Shown in pieces: positions 34,295 through 42,545 of a DNA stretch of 64,000 bases. Position 1 is the stretch's first letter, and every line of letters begins with the position of its first letter. The translations under genes and the position numbers were made by a program. Below the pieces are notes generated by a model, which did no database searches, was not told where the DNA came from, and worked only from the letters and a program-made list of their open reading frames with translations. This DNA is from Methylotenera_A sp046598525 (lineage in GTDB: Bacteria > Pseudomonadota > Gammaproteobacteria > Burkholderiales > Methylophilaceae). The stretch lies in assembly GCA_046598525.1 (NCBI GenBank), contig JBKJIJ010000013.1:91590-155589 (forward strand), written 5' to 3'.

Positions 34295-34765
34295 ATGCTG
34301 AATCCGCAAACATGGGAGCTCACTAGCTATAGTGTGACTGTTTTTGGTTTGCCGCTGGGTATTTTTGCCTTTGTTTGGCAGCAGCGTAAAGAGCGCGAAA
34401 ATGAAGAAGAAGCGGTTTATCAGCTACTTTCAGACGCCTACACCGACTTTTTAAAACTGGCCATGCAAAATGCCGACCTTAAATTGCGCTCTCAATGCGT
34501 GATTAACGACTTAACCGAAGAACAGCGCGAACGCACCCAAGTGATGTTTGAAATACTGATTTCTTTATTTGAGCGCGCCTATTTATTGGCCTACGAAAAA
34601 GAAATGTCAGGCAAACAATTACGCCGTTGGGCATCTTGGGATGACTACATGCGCGAATGGTGCCAGCGCGATGATTTTAGATTAACGCTACCGCGCTTAT
34701 TACAAGGCGAAGACGCCGATTTTGCCAACTACATCCAAAATATTGCGAATGAAGTGAGTATGTAA
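34295..34765 (+). CDS. Membrane-anchored protein of unknown function
   Basis: 156 residues, not recognised. One N-terminal hydrophobic helix (about 12-28, YSVTVFGLPLGIFAFVW) is followed by a charged helical cytosolic region (QQRKERENEEEAVYQLL ...). It is rich in Glu, Arg and aromatic residues, including RRWASWDDYMREWCQR. It is embedded in the signalling/stress operon, 15 bases after the receiver-only regulator and about 40 bases before the hemerythrin gene. Confidence 0.65.
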   Translation: MLNPQTWELTSYSVTVFGLPLGIFAFVWQQRKERENEEEAVYQLLSDAYTDFLKLAMQNADLKLRSQCVINDLTEEQRERTQVMFEILISLFERAYLLAYEKEMSGKQLRRWASWDDYMREWCQRDDFRLTLPRLLQGEDADFANYIQNIANEVSM

Positions 34766-34805
34766 GCTTGATTTGCACAACCAATTTTCACTTTCAGGAA
34801 TCCAC

Positions 34806-35255
34806 ATGAATATTTATGAAGCATTAAGAGAAAGCCACGCAACGCAACGCTTGCTGTGTGCCGAATTGTTAGCCAGCGAGCCAAATGCGCAAACGCGCAA
34901 ACAATTATTTAAAACCCTAAAAGTAGAGCTAGAAGCGCATGCCGCCGCTGAAGAGCGTTTTTTATACTGCCCCATTATGATGGAAGATGCAGGGCTTTCT
35001 ATTTCGCGCCATGCCTTATCAGAGCATCACGAAATGGAAGAGATGATGGAAGAACTAACCACCAACGACCCCACTGTGCAAGGCTGGTTAACCCGCGCCA
35101 AAGCCTTGTGTGAAAAAGTGAATCACCATTTAGATGAAGAAGAAAAAGCCTTTTTTCAATTATCGGGCAAATTACTAAGCGATCAACAAAAAGAAAGTTT
35201 AGCTAAAGATTATTTAGCCGATTTTGAACGCATGAAAACTAAATACAGCAGCTAG
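34806..35255 (+). CDS. Hemerythrin HHE-domain protein
   Basis: About 149 residues from the ATG at 34806, which has CAGGAA upstream; a TTG at 34773 is less likely. It is a four-helix hemerythrin-like fold with His/Glu ligands in ESHAT, EAHAAAEERFLY, SEHHEMEEMME and NHHLDEEEKAFF. Such proteins bind a di-iron centre that senses or carries O2, NO or peroxide. Its place in this operon suggests a part in the oxidative or nitrosative stress response; that is inference. Confidence 0.88.
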   Translation: MNIYEALRESHATQRLLCAELLASEPNAQTRKQLFKTLKVELEAHAAAEERFLYCPIMMEDAGLSISRHALSEHHEMEEMMEELTTNDPTVQGWLTRAKALCEKVNHHLDEEEKAFFQLSGKLLSDQQKESLAKDYLADFERMKTKYSS

Positions 35256-35271
35256 GCTTTGTTTAATTAAT

Positions 35272-35682
35272 ATGCGTCATACTTTTAATTTTCAGCCAAC
35301 AAATAATCGCTGGAAATTAGCGGCAAGAGTATTTGTAACGATTTGGTTTGTGATTGGCGGCGTTATGCATTTCGCCAATCCCGAACCTTTTTTGCGTATT
35401 ATGCCGCCGTATATTCCCTATCATTTAGCCTGCGTATACATTAGCGGCGCGTTTGAATTATTGGGTGCAATAGGCTTATGGATTAAGCCGTTAAGAAGTT
35501 TGGCGGGTTATGGTTTGATGGCTTTAACTGTGGCTGTTACCTTAGCTAATGTGCATATGTACCAACACCCAGAATTATTCCCAAGCATTCAAGAGTGGTT
35601 ATTACTGGTGCGTTTTCCAGTGCAAATAACGTTAATTTGGCTTATTTGGTGGTGCTCAAGGCCAAATAAGCCAAGCGATTAA
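35272..35682 (+). CDS. DoxX-like four-helix membrane protein
   Basis: 136 residues with four hydrophobic helices. The DoxX-family pattern is visible: GGVMHFANPEPFLRIMPPYIPYH, then SGAFELLGAIGL and LTLANVHMY-like TLANVHMYQH. It lies 16 bases after the hemerythrin gene and probably ends the operon. Functions in this family range from thiosulfate:quinone oxidoreductase subunits to redox-stress membrane complexes; none is assigned here. Confidence 0.82.
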   Translation: MRHTFNFQPTNNRWKLAARVFVTIWFVIGGVMHFANPEPFLRIMPPYIPYHLACVYISGAFELLGAIGLWIKPLRSLAGYGLMALTVAVTLANVHMYQHPELFPSIQEWLLLVRFPVQITLIWLIWWCSRPNKPSD

Positions 35683-35739
35683 GTCAATATCTAACTACCT
35701 GTATGCTAGCTCAAACTATGCTGAATTTTTCGTAATTCC

Positions 35740-35779
35740 GTCATTCTAAGCCTAAGCTTTATCTGGGTGAAGAATCCAG
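35740..35779. repeat. Half of a type C inverted-repeat element
   Basis: GTCATTCTAAGC ... GTGAAGAATCCAG matches the left half of the elements at 12741 and 15350. No right half follows; instead a type A element begins at 35820, suggesting replacement of one half by recombination at shared ends. Confidence 0.7.
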
Positions 35780-35819
35780 TTTTTGCTTATATTTAAGTAT
35801 CGCAACCACCACCCGCTCC

Positions 35820-35888
35820 GTCATCCTCGCGTACGCGGGGATTCACTTTGTTTTTTGAAAAATGGATTCCCGCTTTTGCGGGAATGAC
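35820..35888. repeat. Bipartite inverted-repeat element, type A
   Basis: The left arm 35820-35845 (GTCATCCTCGCGTACGCGGG) and right arm 35863-35888 (TGGATTCCCGCTTTTGCGGG, then AATGAC) have a core of only 17 bases. It lies in the convergent gap between the DoxX-like gene and traB. Confidence 0.85.
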
Positions 35889-35927
35889 GAAACTTAAATA
35901 GTTGTTATTGATTTACTTAATAACTTT

Positions 35928-36836
35928 TTACTTAGCAAGTTTACTCAGCTTAAATCCGGCTTTTTTAAACGATTCAATTAAACCTGTTTTGCCTGCCAAA
36001 TGTGATGCGCCAACCGCCACAAACACTGGTTTTTCGTTGGCCGCTTTAATGCTGCGTTCTGCCATCAACACATTGCGCTCATCCAACAATTTGGTTTTCA
36101 TTTTCGCCCAAATGGATTTTGGTAACATGCCGCCAGTAATTTTTTCATCAAGCGCCGATATTTTGTCAGAATCACCCTCTAAATAAGCGGTCATTAATCG
36201 TTCAAAATCGGCTTCTTTTTGCTCTTGCGTGCGTTTTAAAACGGCACGTAACATCACTAATTGTTCTTCACGGCTAAAGTCATCCATAATGCCAAAATGC
36301 GCTTTACTGCTTTCTAAGCCATCAATATTTTTGGATAAATCTTCAGAAGTAGACATCAACAAATTATCTTGCGCAAACGGCGTTTGCGGCTTGGGTAAAT
36401 CAAACACCACCGCCAACAACCAAGGTTTCATGCGCATGGCCGCATCTAAATGCATCACATGAAAATCAGCCAACTCGCGCACCTGCTCAATTTCTTGCTC
36501 AGTTAACATTTCGCGCAAACTAGCGTCTTGCATCAATAACACGGTTGGGTCGTTGTTATCTTGATTGGTTTCCATGATAAAAGTATCCACACTTTTAATC
36601 GCATCAATCACGCTGGGCGAAAAATTGGTGATGCGATTATCATCGGTATGCATAGTGCCAAATAGATAGCTAATTATTCCAGTGGGCGATTCCAGCTTCC
36701 AAAACAAGCCTTTTTCGGTGGCTTGCGCCATAACTGACGCACTTAATAAAAGGCTGGCAGCCATTATTTGAGTGGCCGATTTATAACTAAACCTAGAAAA
36801 AAATGAAGTAACTAAAAACCTAGTAACTAAAAGCAT
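35928..36836 (-). CDS. TraB/GumN family protein
   Basis: 302 residues. A signal peptide or anchor ends near SVMAQA. The TraB/GumN fold is marked by the first motif LFGTMHTDD with its GxMH metal site, a second motif around FIMETNQD, and the late FVAVGASHLAGKTGLIE with GASHL. It is related to TIKI proteins, which are metalloproteases; bacterial members are uncharacterised. It is monocistronic with a 285-base upstream gap in which I see no clear site. Confidence 0.88.
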   Translation of the reverse strand: MLLVTRFLVTSFFSRFSYKSATQIMAASLLLSASVMAQATEKGLFWKLESPTGIISYLFGTMHTDDNRITNFSPSVIDAIKSVDTFIMETNQDNNDPTVLLMQDASLREMLTEQEIEQVRELADFHVMHLDAAMRMKPWLLAVVFDLPKPQTPFAQDNLLMSTSEDLSKNIDGLESSKAHFGIMDDFSREEQLVMLRAVLKRTQEQKEADFERLMTAYLEGDSDKISALDEKITGGMLPKSIWAKMKTKLLDERNVLMAERSIKAANEKPVFVAVGASHLAGKTGLIESFKKAGFKLSKLAK

Positions 36837-37121
36837 AGTAACCCTCTAAAAAGTAATTCTTTAAGTTGAATGTTAATTTAAAGACGTTTAAACAATCGAT
36901 TTGGTTCAGATTGGCTTAAGTATTGCACAACTTTACGCCTAATGGACTTGTTGCATTTTCGTATTTTTGCTTATTTGACAACACCGCTTTAACCACACAA
37001 CCCTCCCGTTTGGGTTATTTGAGTCTAATAATCCTAACCTTATAATAGTTTTAAAAACAAGGAAATACATTTAAATGTGCTTTAAAAACAATAGATAAGA
37101 CAAGCTGAAATAATATTTTCA

Positions 37122-37739
37122 ATGCGCTTGTTAATACTTTTTATCCTGACAGCTCTTCTTTATGCTCCAGTAATCAACGCTGCTATTTACAAATGGGTAG
37201 ACGAAAAAGGCGTTACTCAATATTCAGACAAACCCATCACTGGAAAAAAATCCCAAAAGGTTGAAATAGCACCTGCACCACCAAAAGTAGAGACCGATAA
37301 TGCGCTTCAAAAAAAGCAGCTGCTACTTGATGAAGAACGCCTTAAAACAGAGCAAAAGCTTCAAACAGAAATGAAGGACAATGCTGATAATCAGAAAAAT
37401 ATAAAATCTAAATATAAAGAAGGTGGTTGCAGTAGAAAATTATCATCATTATGTGATGGTGGATACAGAAGTGGAGAGTATTTGTATTTATGTATGGATT
37501 TAAACGCACACTATCTAATTAACAACTGTGATGTGCCAGTTGACCTAGCTATTGAAAATACACAAACAATGTATAAGGCTTGTGAAAATGACTACGGCAA
37601 AAAGTGTGTTAGACCAACTGATAGACATGGCAAAGAAGGTGTTGAATGTCTTGCTCACAACCAAAAGTATCTTTCAGCACAATGCTTACACCAAATTAAA
37701 AGCCTATTACGGCACTTTCCAAAGGAAGGGCGAAACTAA
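37122..37739 (+). CDS. DUF4124-domain secreted protein
   Basis: 205 residues. A signal peptide ends near VINA. The DUF4124 motif IYKWVDEKGVTQYSDKP follows directly. Then comes a Lys/Gln/Glu-rich coiled region (about 70-105) and a C-terminal domain with eight cysteines (CSRKLSSLCDGG, YLCMDL, NNCDVP, KACENDYGKKC, ECLAH, QCLHQ), likely disulfide-bonded. No clear ribosome site is present. The gene is AT-rich and unlike its neighbours in codon use. Confidence 0.8.
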   Translation: MRLLILFILTALLYAPVINAAIYKWVDEKGVTQYSDKPITGKKSQKVEIAPAPPKVETDNALQKKQLLLDEERLKTEQKLQTEMKDNADNQKNIKSKYKEGGCSRKLSSLCDGGYRSGEYLYLCMDLNAHYLINNCDVPVDLAIENTQTMYKACENDYGKKCVRPTDRHGKEGVECLAHNQKYLSAQCLHQIKSLLRHFPKEGRN

Positions 37740-37757
37740 TTAAGAAGTATTTTGCCA

Positions 37758-40001
37758 TCACTTATCTGATTTTTTAGTTTTAATATAGGCGGGCCTAGCC
37801 GCGTTTTTCATATTGTTAAACGATTTAGGCATGGTTTCAAATTTATTTCCGCCGTATTTTTTAGCTGGCAAAGCCTGTTTCGATTTAAACGTGCTGCCAT
37901 CCGATTGACGAATAGCGCCCATTACCGCAGGCTGGAAAGCAGGTACTAAATGCTTTTTACTATTGCCAATCAAATCCTCACGCCCCATTTTTTTCAGCGC
38001 TTCACGCAACATCGGCCAGTTGGCAGGGTCGTGGTAGCGAATAAAGGCTTTATGTAATTTGCGTTGCAAGCCATTTTTGGGGATTGGCACATCTTCTGAA
38101 TCTGCCGTTACCTTACGCAAGGGATTTTTGCCGCTGTGGTACATAGCAGTCGCCATCGCCATTGGCGTGGGCGTAAAGTTTTGCACTTGGTCTAGCCTAA
38201 ATTCGTACTTTTTCAGCCATAACGCCAAATTCAGCATATCGTCATCGGTAGTGCCAGGGTGTGCCGCAATAAAATAAGGAATCAAATATTGTTTTTTGCC
38301 CGCCTCAGCGCTGAATTTTTCAAACATGGCTTTAAATTCATCGTACGCGCCCATGCCTGGCTTCATCATTTTGCTTAATACGTTTTCTTCAGAATGTTCT
38401 GGCGCGATTTTTAAATAGCCGCCCACATGATGCTGCACCAGCTCTTTAACATATTCTGGCGATTTCACCGCCAAGTCGTATCGCAGGCCAGAACCAATTA
38501 AAATCTTCTTAACACCTTTAATAGCACGCGCTTTACGATATAGCTGAATCAGCGCGCTATGGTCTGTATTTAAATTCTCACAGACTCCAGGGTACACACA
38601 GCTTAGTTTTCGGCACGATTGCTCAATTTTTTCTGATTTACAGGCGATGCGGTACATATTGGCCGTTGGGCCGCCGAGGTCAGAAATGATGCCAGTAAAA
38701 CCATCCACTTTATCGCGAATTTCTTCTACTTCCTTAAGTATGCTTTCTTCACTACGGCTTTGAATAATGCGGCCTTCATGCTCGGTGATACTGCAAAACG
38801 TGCAACCGCCAAAGCAGCCGCGCATGATATTCACACTAAAACGAATCATTTCCCAAGCAGGGATTTTGGCTTTGCCATATACAGGATGCGGCGCACGCGC
38901 ATACGGCATATCGTAGACGTAATCCATCTCTTTGGTGGTGAGCGGAATCGGCGGCGGATTCAGCCACACTTCCCTATCACCATGCTTTTGCACTAAGGCA
39001 CGCGCATTGCCAGGGTTAGCTTCTAAATGCAACACACGCGACGCATGCGCATACAAGATCGGGTCTTTTGAAACGGCTTCATAATCAGGCAAACGCACTA
39101 CTTGCTTGCTTCTATCCGCTTTTGGTTTACGCACAATGGTGATGGCATTGGTGCCTGCTGGCAGCGCTGGTTTTTCGCTGTTCTCTGCGCCCTTATCATC
39201 AGTCGCGCAGCTAGCGTCAGCTTTACCCATCTTCATTTCATAAGGGTCAACTGGCTTATCAACAGTTCCTGGGCGATCTAGCTTGGTACTCTCAATCTCA
39301 TCCCAACCTTCAGGAATCTGCTTACGCAAAAAAGCAGTGCCGCGAATATCTTGAATGTCCGCCACTTTTTCACCTTTGGCAATGCGGTGACTTAACTCAA
39401 CCAATGCACGCTCTGCGTTGCCATACAGCAAAATATCGACTTTAGAATCCACCAAAATACTGCGGCGCACTTTATCAGACCAGTAATCATAATGCGCAAT
39501 GCGGCGCAAACTGGCTTCAATACTGCCCACCACTAACGGCACTTGGCTATAAGCTTCGCGGCAGCGTTGTGAGTAAACCAAAACCGCTCTATCTGGCCGT
39601 TTATTAGGCGCGGCATCTGGCGTATAAGCGTCATCACTACGGATTTTTCTATCGGCGGTATAGCGATTAACCATGCTATCCATATTGCCGGCGGTAATGC
39701 CAAAATATAGATTGGGCTTGCCTAAAGCTTTAAACGCTTTTGCATCTTGCCAATCGGGCTGCGCGATAATGCCAACGCGAAAACCCTGCGCCTCAAGCAA
39801 ACGGCCAACCAAAGCCATGCCGAAACTGGGGTGATCAATATACGCATCACCTGTCACCAAAATAATATCGCAGCTATCCCAGCCCAAGGCATCCATTTCA
39901 ACGCGCGTCATTGGCAGCATTTTGGCCGTGCCAAAGCGCTTCGCCCAATACGGGCGATAAGTATGAATGGGTTTTGCTAAATTATTGGTGTAAATTTCCA
40001 T
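37758..40001 (-). CDS. YgiQ family radical SAM protein
   Basis: 747 residues. UPF0313/YgiQ enzymes are large radical SAM proteins of unknown reaction. A B12-binding-like N-terminal region (about 30-190; LVTGDAYIDHPSFGMALVGRLL) precedes the 4Fe-4S motif C-x3-C-x2-C in MRGCFGGCTFCSITEHEGR. Further family segments are IGSGLRYDLA, YLKIAPEHSE and VQNFTPTPMAMATAMY. The stretch DASCATDDKGAENSEKPALP is a variable insertion. It is a single gene, divergent from the HMA-MauE gene. Confidence 0.93.
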   Translation of the reverse strand: MEIYTNNLAKPIHTYRPYWAKRFGTAKMLPMTRVEMDALGWDSCDIILVTGDAYIDHPSFGMALVGRLLEAQGFRVGIIAQPDWQDAKAFKALGKPNLYFGITAGNMDSMVNRYTADRKIRSDDAYTPDAAPNKRPDRAVLVYSQRCREAYSQVPLVVGSIEASLRRIAHYDYWSDKVRRSILVDSKVDILLYGNAERALVELSHRIAKGEKVADIQDIRGTAFLRKQIPEGWDEIESTKLDRPGTVDKPVDPYEMKMGKADASCATDDKGAENSEKPALPAGTNAITIVRKPKADRSKQVVRLPDYEAVSKDPILYAHASRVLHLEANPGNARALVQKHGDREVWLNPPPIPLTTKEMDYVYDMPYARAPHPVYGKAKIPAWEMIRFSVNIMRGCFGGCTFCSITEHEGRIIQSRSEESILKEVEEIRDKVDGFTGIISDLGGPTANMYRIACKSEKIEQSCRKLSCVYPGVCENLNTDHSALIQLYRKARAIKGVKKILIGSGLRYDLAVKSPEYVKELVQHHVGGYLKIAPEHSEENVLSKMMKPGMGAYDEFKAMFEKFSAEAGKKQYLIPYFIAAHPGTTDDDMLNLALWLKKYEFRLDQVQNFTPTPMAMATAMYHSGKNPLRKVTADSEDVPIPKNGLQRKLHKAFIRYHDPANWPMLREALKKMGREDLIGNSKKHLVPAFQPAVMGAIRQSDGSTFKSKQALPAKKYGGNKFETMPKSFNNMKNAARPAYIKTKKSDK

Positions 40002-40164
40002 GAAATGCTTATTAAGATTGACTTTAAATTCATAAAACTGAGTTGCGCATTTTACGCTCTAATTGCTTGATTAAAAAGCTAATATTGCTTATTTAATGGT
40101 TTTTTTATTATTAGTTGACTTGTGCCTAGCAGTTATATCATCATAAAAGCATGGACAATAAAAA

Positions 40165-40902
40165 ATGAAAACAGTTTACTCAGTAACCGGCATGACTTGC
40201 GGCGCTTGCGTCAATCGCGTCAAAATGGCATTAACGCCACTGGCAGAAACGGTAGATGTCACACTATCGCCGCCACAAGCCGTATTAAAAAGTCCAACAG
40301 CCGATTTAGCAGCGTTAAATGCTGCTTTGGCAAATATTGGCCATTATGCCTTGCATTCAATGGCTGATCCGCTTACAGCGCCAAAAACTATTCTGGCATC
40401 TGCAGCCAAAAGCACAGAAGAAAAATCCAATTGGTTTGTTACTTACAAACCCATATTGCTGGTATTTTTCTACATATTATTAGTCACTTTGGCGGTGGAA
40501 TTTACATCTGGCGAATTTGTATTACACCGTTTTATGCCCAATTTTATGGCTGGCTTCTTTTTGATTTTTTCGTTTTTCAAGATGCTAGATTTAGCAGGTT
40601 TTGCCAGCAGTTACGCCATGTATGATTTGCTGGCAAAGCGGGTTTATAGCTATGGTTTTGTTTACCCTTTTATTGAGCTAGGGCTAGGCATTGCTTATTT
40701 AATCAACTTTAAACCCGCGTTAACCAATGCAATCACTTTAATTGTGATGCTATTTTCTAGCATTGGCGTGATTTTAGCGGTAATGAACAAGCAAAAAATC
40801 AAATGCGCCTGCCTTGGCACTGGCTTTAATCTACCCATGACCACTGTGACTATTATTGAAGATTTATTAATGGTAGCGATGGCGGGTTGGATGTTGATTT
40901 AA
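40165..40902 (+). CDS. HMA-domain fused to MauE/DoxX-like membrane protein
   Basis: 245 residues. Residues 1-68 are a heavy-metal-associated domain with GMTCGACVNRV (CxxC at about 12-15). After a linker, residues about 95-245 form four or five transmembrane helices like MauE/DoxX (LLVFFYILLVTLAVEF, FKMLDLAGFASSYAMYDLLAKR, YPFIELGLGIAYL), with a second cysteine pair in IKCACLGTGFNLP. MauE proteins act with DsbD-like thiol chemistry in methylamine dehydrogenase maturation; this fusion suggests metal or thiol relay at the membrane. It stands alone, so the role is inference. Confidence 0.85.
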   Translation: MKTVYSVTGMTCGACVNRVKMALTPLAETVDVTLSPPQAVLKSPTADLAALNAALANIGHYALHSMADPLTAPKTILASAAKSTEEKSNWFVTYKPILLVFFYILLVTLAVEFTSGEFVLHRFMPNFMAGFFLIFSFFKMLDLAGFASSYAMYDLLAKRVYSYGFVYPFIELGLGIAYLINFKPALTNAITLIVMLFSSIGVILAVMNKQKIKCACLGTGFNLPMTTVTIIEDLLMVAMAGWMLI

Positions 40903-40919
40903 TGCCAAAACTCCCCACT

Positions 40920-40983
40920 CCGTTCGTGGTGAGCTTGTCGAACCACATACCCTTCAGCCGCTCGCCAAGCTCACAGTTCAAGG
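40920..40983. repeat. CCGTTCGTGGTGAGC-type repeat
   Basis: CCGTTCGTGGTGAGCTTGTC is followed by GAACCAC and, inverted and diverged, by CGCCAAGCTCACAG. This is a repeat type widespread in proteobacterial intergenic DNA. It lies 32 bases before the aat start. Confidence 0.6.
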
Positions 40984-41014
40984 CTAACGTTTATATATTA
41001 ATTGACCATATAAT

Positions 41015-41704
41015 TTGAGCCACGGCTACTATCAATTAGAAACAGGCCGAGTGGCGGCGATTGAAAACGACTGCTCTTTTCCACCTTTAAGCCAAGCCTT
41101 AACCGAACCCAATGGCTTAATCGCGATTGGCGGTGACTTAAATGCGCAGCGTTTATTAAACGCCTACAGCCAAGGTATATTTCCTTGGTTTAATGAAGGT
41201 GAGCCTGTCATGTGGTGGACGCCGAATCCGCGCATGGTACTGTTTCCAGTTGAGCTTAAAACATCCAACTCTCTTAAAAAAACACTTAAAAAGCCATTAT
41301 TTGATGTGCGATTTAACACGGCTTTTCGCGATGTGATTACCGCTTGTAGTGAATCAAAACGACTAGGGCAAGCAGGCACTTGGATTTCACCAGAAATGAT
41401 TAACGCCTATTGCGATTTACATCAGTTGGGCCATGCCATTTGCATGGAAAGCTGGCAGAGTAATCAATTAGTTGGCGGCTGTTATGGTGTCATCATTAAC
41501 AACATGTTTTATGGCGAAAGCATGTTTCACACCCAAACCGATGCCTCCAAAGTGGCTTTTGCGCATTTAGTGCAACACTTGCAAAACCAAGGCGTAGGCA
41601 TGATTGATTGCCAGATGCATACACCGCTGCTGGCCAGCTTTGGCGCGCGCGAAATTCAGCGTGAAGAATTCATGCAAAATTTAACCAAGCTGGTAAACTT
41701 TTGA
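41015..41704 (+). CDS. aat: Leucyl/phenylalanyl-tRNA-protein transferase
   Basis: 229 residues. It adds Leu or Phe from aminoacyl-tRNA to N-terminal Lys or Arg, marking proteins for ClpS/ClpAP. The core motifs are FPPLSQALTEPNGLIAIGGD, YSQGIFPWF, MWWTPNPRMVLFP and LVGGCYGV-INNMFYGESMF. An in-frame stop at 41003 leaves TTG (41015) as the first usable start; a GTG at 41051 with AGG upstream is an alternative. It is followed 21 bases later by bpt, giving a two-gene N-degron operon. Confidence 0.95.
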   Translation: MSHGYYQLETGRVAAIENDCSFPPLSQALTEPNGLIAIGGDLNAQRLLNAYSQGIFPWFNEGEPVMWWTPNPRMVLFPVELKTSNSLKKTLKKPLFDVRFNTAFRDVITACSESKRLGQAGTWISPEMINAYCDLHQLGHAICMESWQSNQLVGGCYGVIINNMFYGESMFHTQTDASKVAFAHLVQHLQNQGVGMIDCQMHTPLLASFGAREIQREEFMQNLTKLVNF

Positions 41705-41725
41705 CATGAGCTTAGGCAATTTATT

Positions 41726-42460
41726 ATGACATTACCTTTTGAAAAGCCGCTGCACAAGCTGCAATTTTATGTCACCACGCCTTATAAATGCGGCTATCTG
41801 CCCAACAAACTCGCGCAAAGTTTAATCGCATCGCCGCAGCATTTAATCGATGCCAATATTTACAGCGGGTTAATTAGCCAAGGCTTTAGACGCAGCGGAA
41901 AATTTGCCTACCGACCACACTGCGAAAACTGCCGCGCCTGTATTGCCGTGCGGCTAATATTAAGTGAATTTGCCCCAAGCCGCAGTCAAAAACGTGCTTA
42001 TAAACAACATAGCGATTTAACAGCGCAAATTTTTCCGTTGCACTTTAATCAGCAACACTTTGAGCTTTACGAAAGCTACCAATCGCTGCGCCACCTTGAT
42101 GAAACGGCAAGCGAAACCAGCGCCACAGCCAAAGATGAAGCCGAACAATACCGCCAATTTTTATGCCAAAGCAACGTAGAAAGCTTGATGATTGAATTTA
42201 AAGATGCCAACAATAAGGTAAAAATAGTCAGCGTGGTAGATATTGTAAAAGACGGCATTTCAGCCGTTTACACCTTTTATGAAGCAACCGAAGCGAAAGC
42301 CAGCTTTGGAACATACTCTATTATGTGGCTAGCCGAATGGACAAAAGGCTTAAACCTGCCCTATTTGTATTTGGGCTACTGGATAAAAGACAGCCAAAAA
42401 ATGGCTTACAAACAACAATTTAAACCGCAACAAAAATTGATTGATGGTGAGTGGTTGTAA
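41726..42460 (+). CDS. bpt: Aspartate/glutamate leucyltransferase
   Basis: 244 residues. It belongs to the ATE/Bpt family and transfers Leu to N-terminal Asp or Glu (eukaryotic homologues transfer Arg). The N-terminal cysteine cluster, including CGYLPNKLAQ and PHCENCRACIAVRL, is complete. The C-terminal GNAT-like half includes SFGTYSIMWLAEW and YLYLGYWIKDSQKMAYK. It forms the second half of the N-degron transferase pair with aat. Confidence 0.95.
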   Translation: MTLPFEKPLHKLQFYVTTPYKCGYLPNKLAQSLIASPQHLIDANIYSGLISQGFRRSGKFAYRPHCENCRACIAVRLILSEFAPSRSQKRAYKQHSDLTAQIFPLHFNQQHFELYESYQSLRHLDETASETSATAKDEAEQYRQFLCQSNVESLMIEFKDANNKVKIVSVVDIVKDGISAVYTFYEATEAKASFGTYSIMWLAEWTKGLNLPYLYLGYWIKDSQKMAYKQQFKPQQKLIDGEWL

Positions 42461-42505
42461 CGCTATCAACTAGTCATTCGCGTCATCAACCTGTACTTGC
42501 TCGCA

Positions 42506-42514
42506 TGTTATAAT
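42506..42514 (+). promoter_or_regulatory. Extended -10 promoter for tyrA
   Basis: TGTTATAAT is an exact extended -10 (TG-N-TATAAT). The start site would be near 42521, about 25 bases before the TTG start of tyrA. No good -35 is visible, as is common with extended -10 promoters. Confidence 0.65.
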
Positions 42515-42545
42515 TGCTTTCTTTTTACTCTCAATTGATTTTCTT

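Noticed and set aside
36837..37121. 285-base gap between traB and the DUF4124 gene as a hidden gene or RNA
   Set aside because: No start with a ribosome site, no strong hairpin and no repeat family member was found; it is probably a divergent promoter region.
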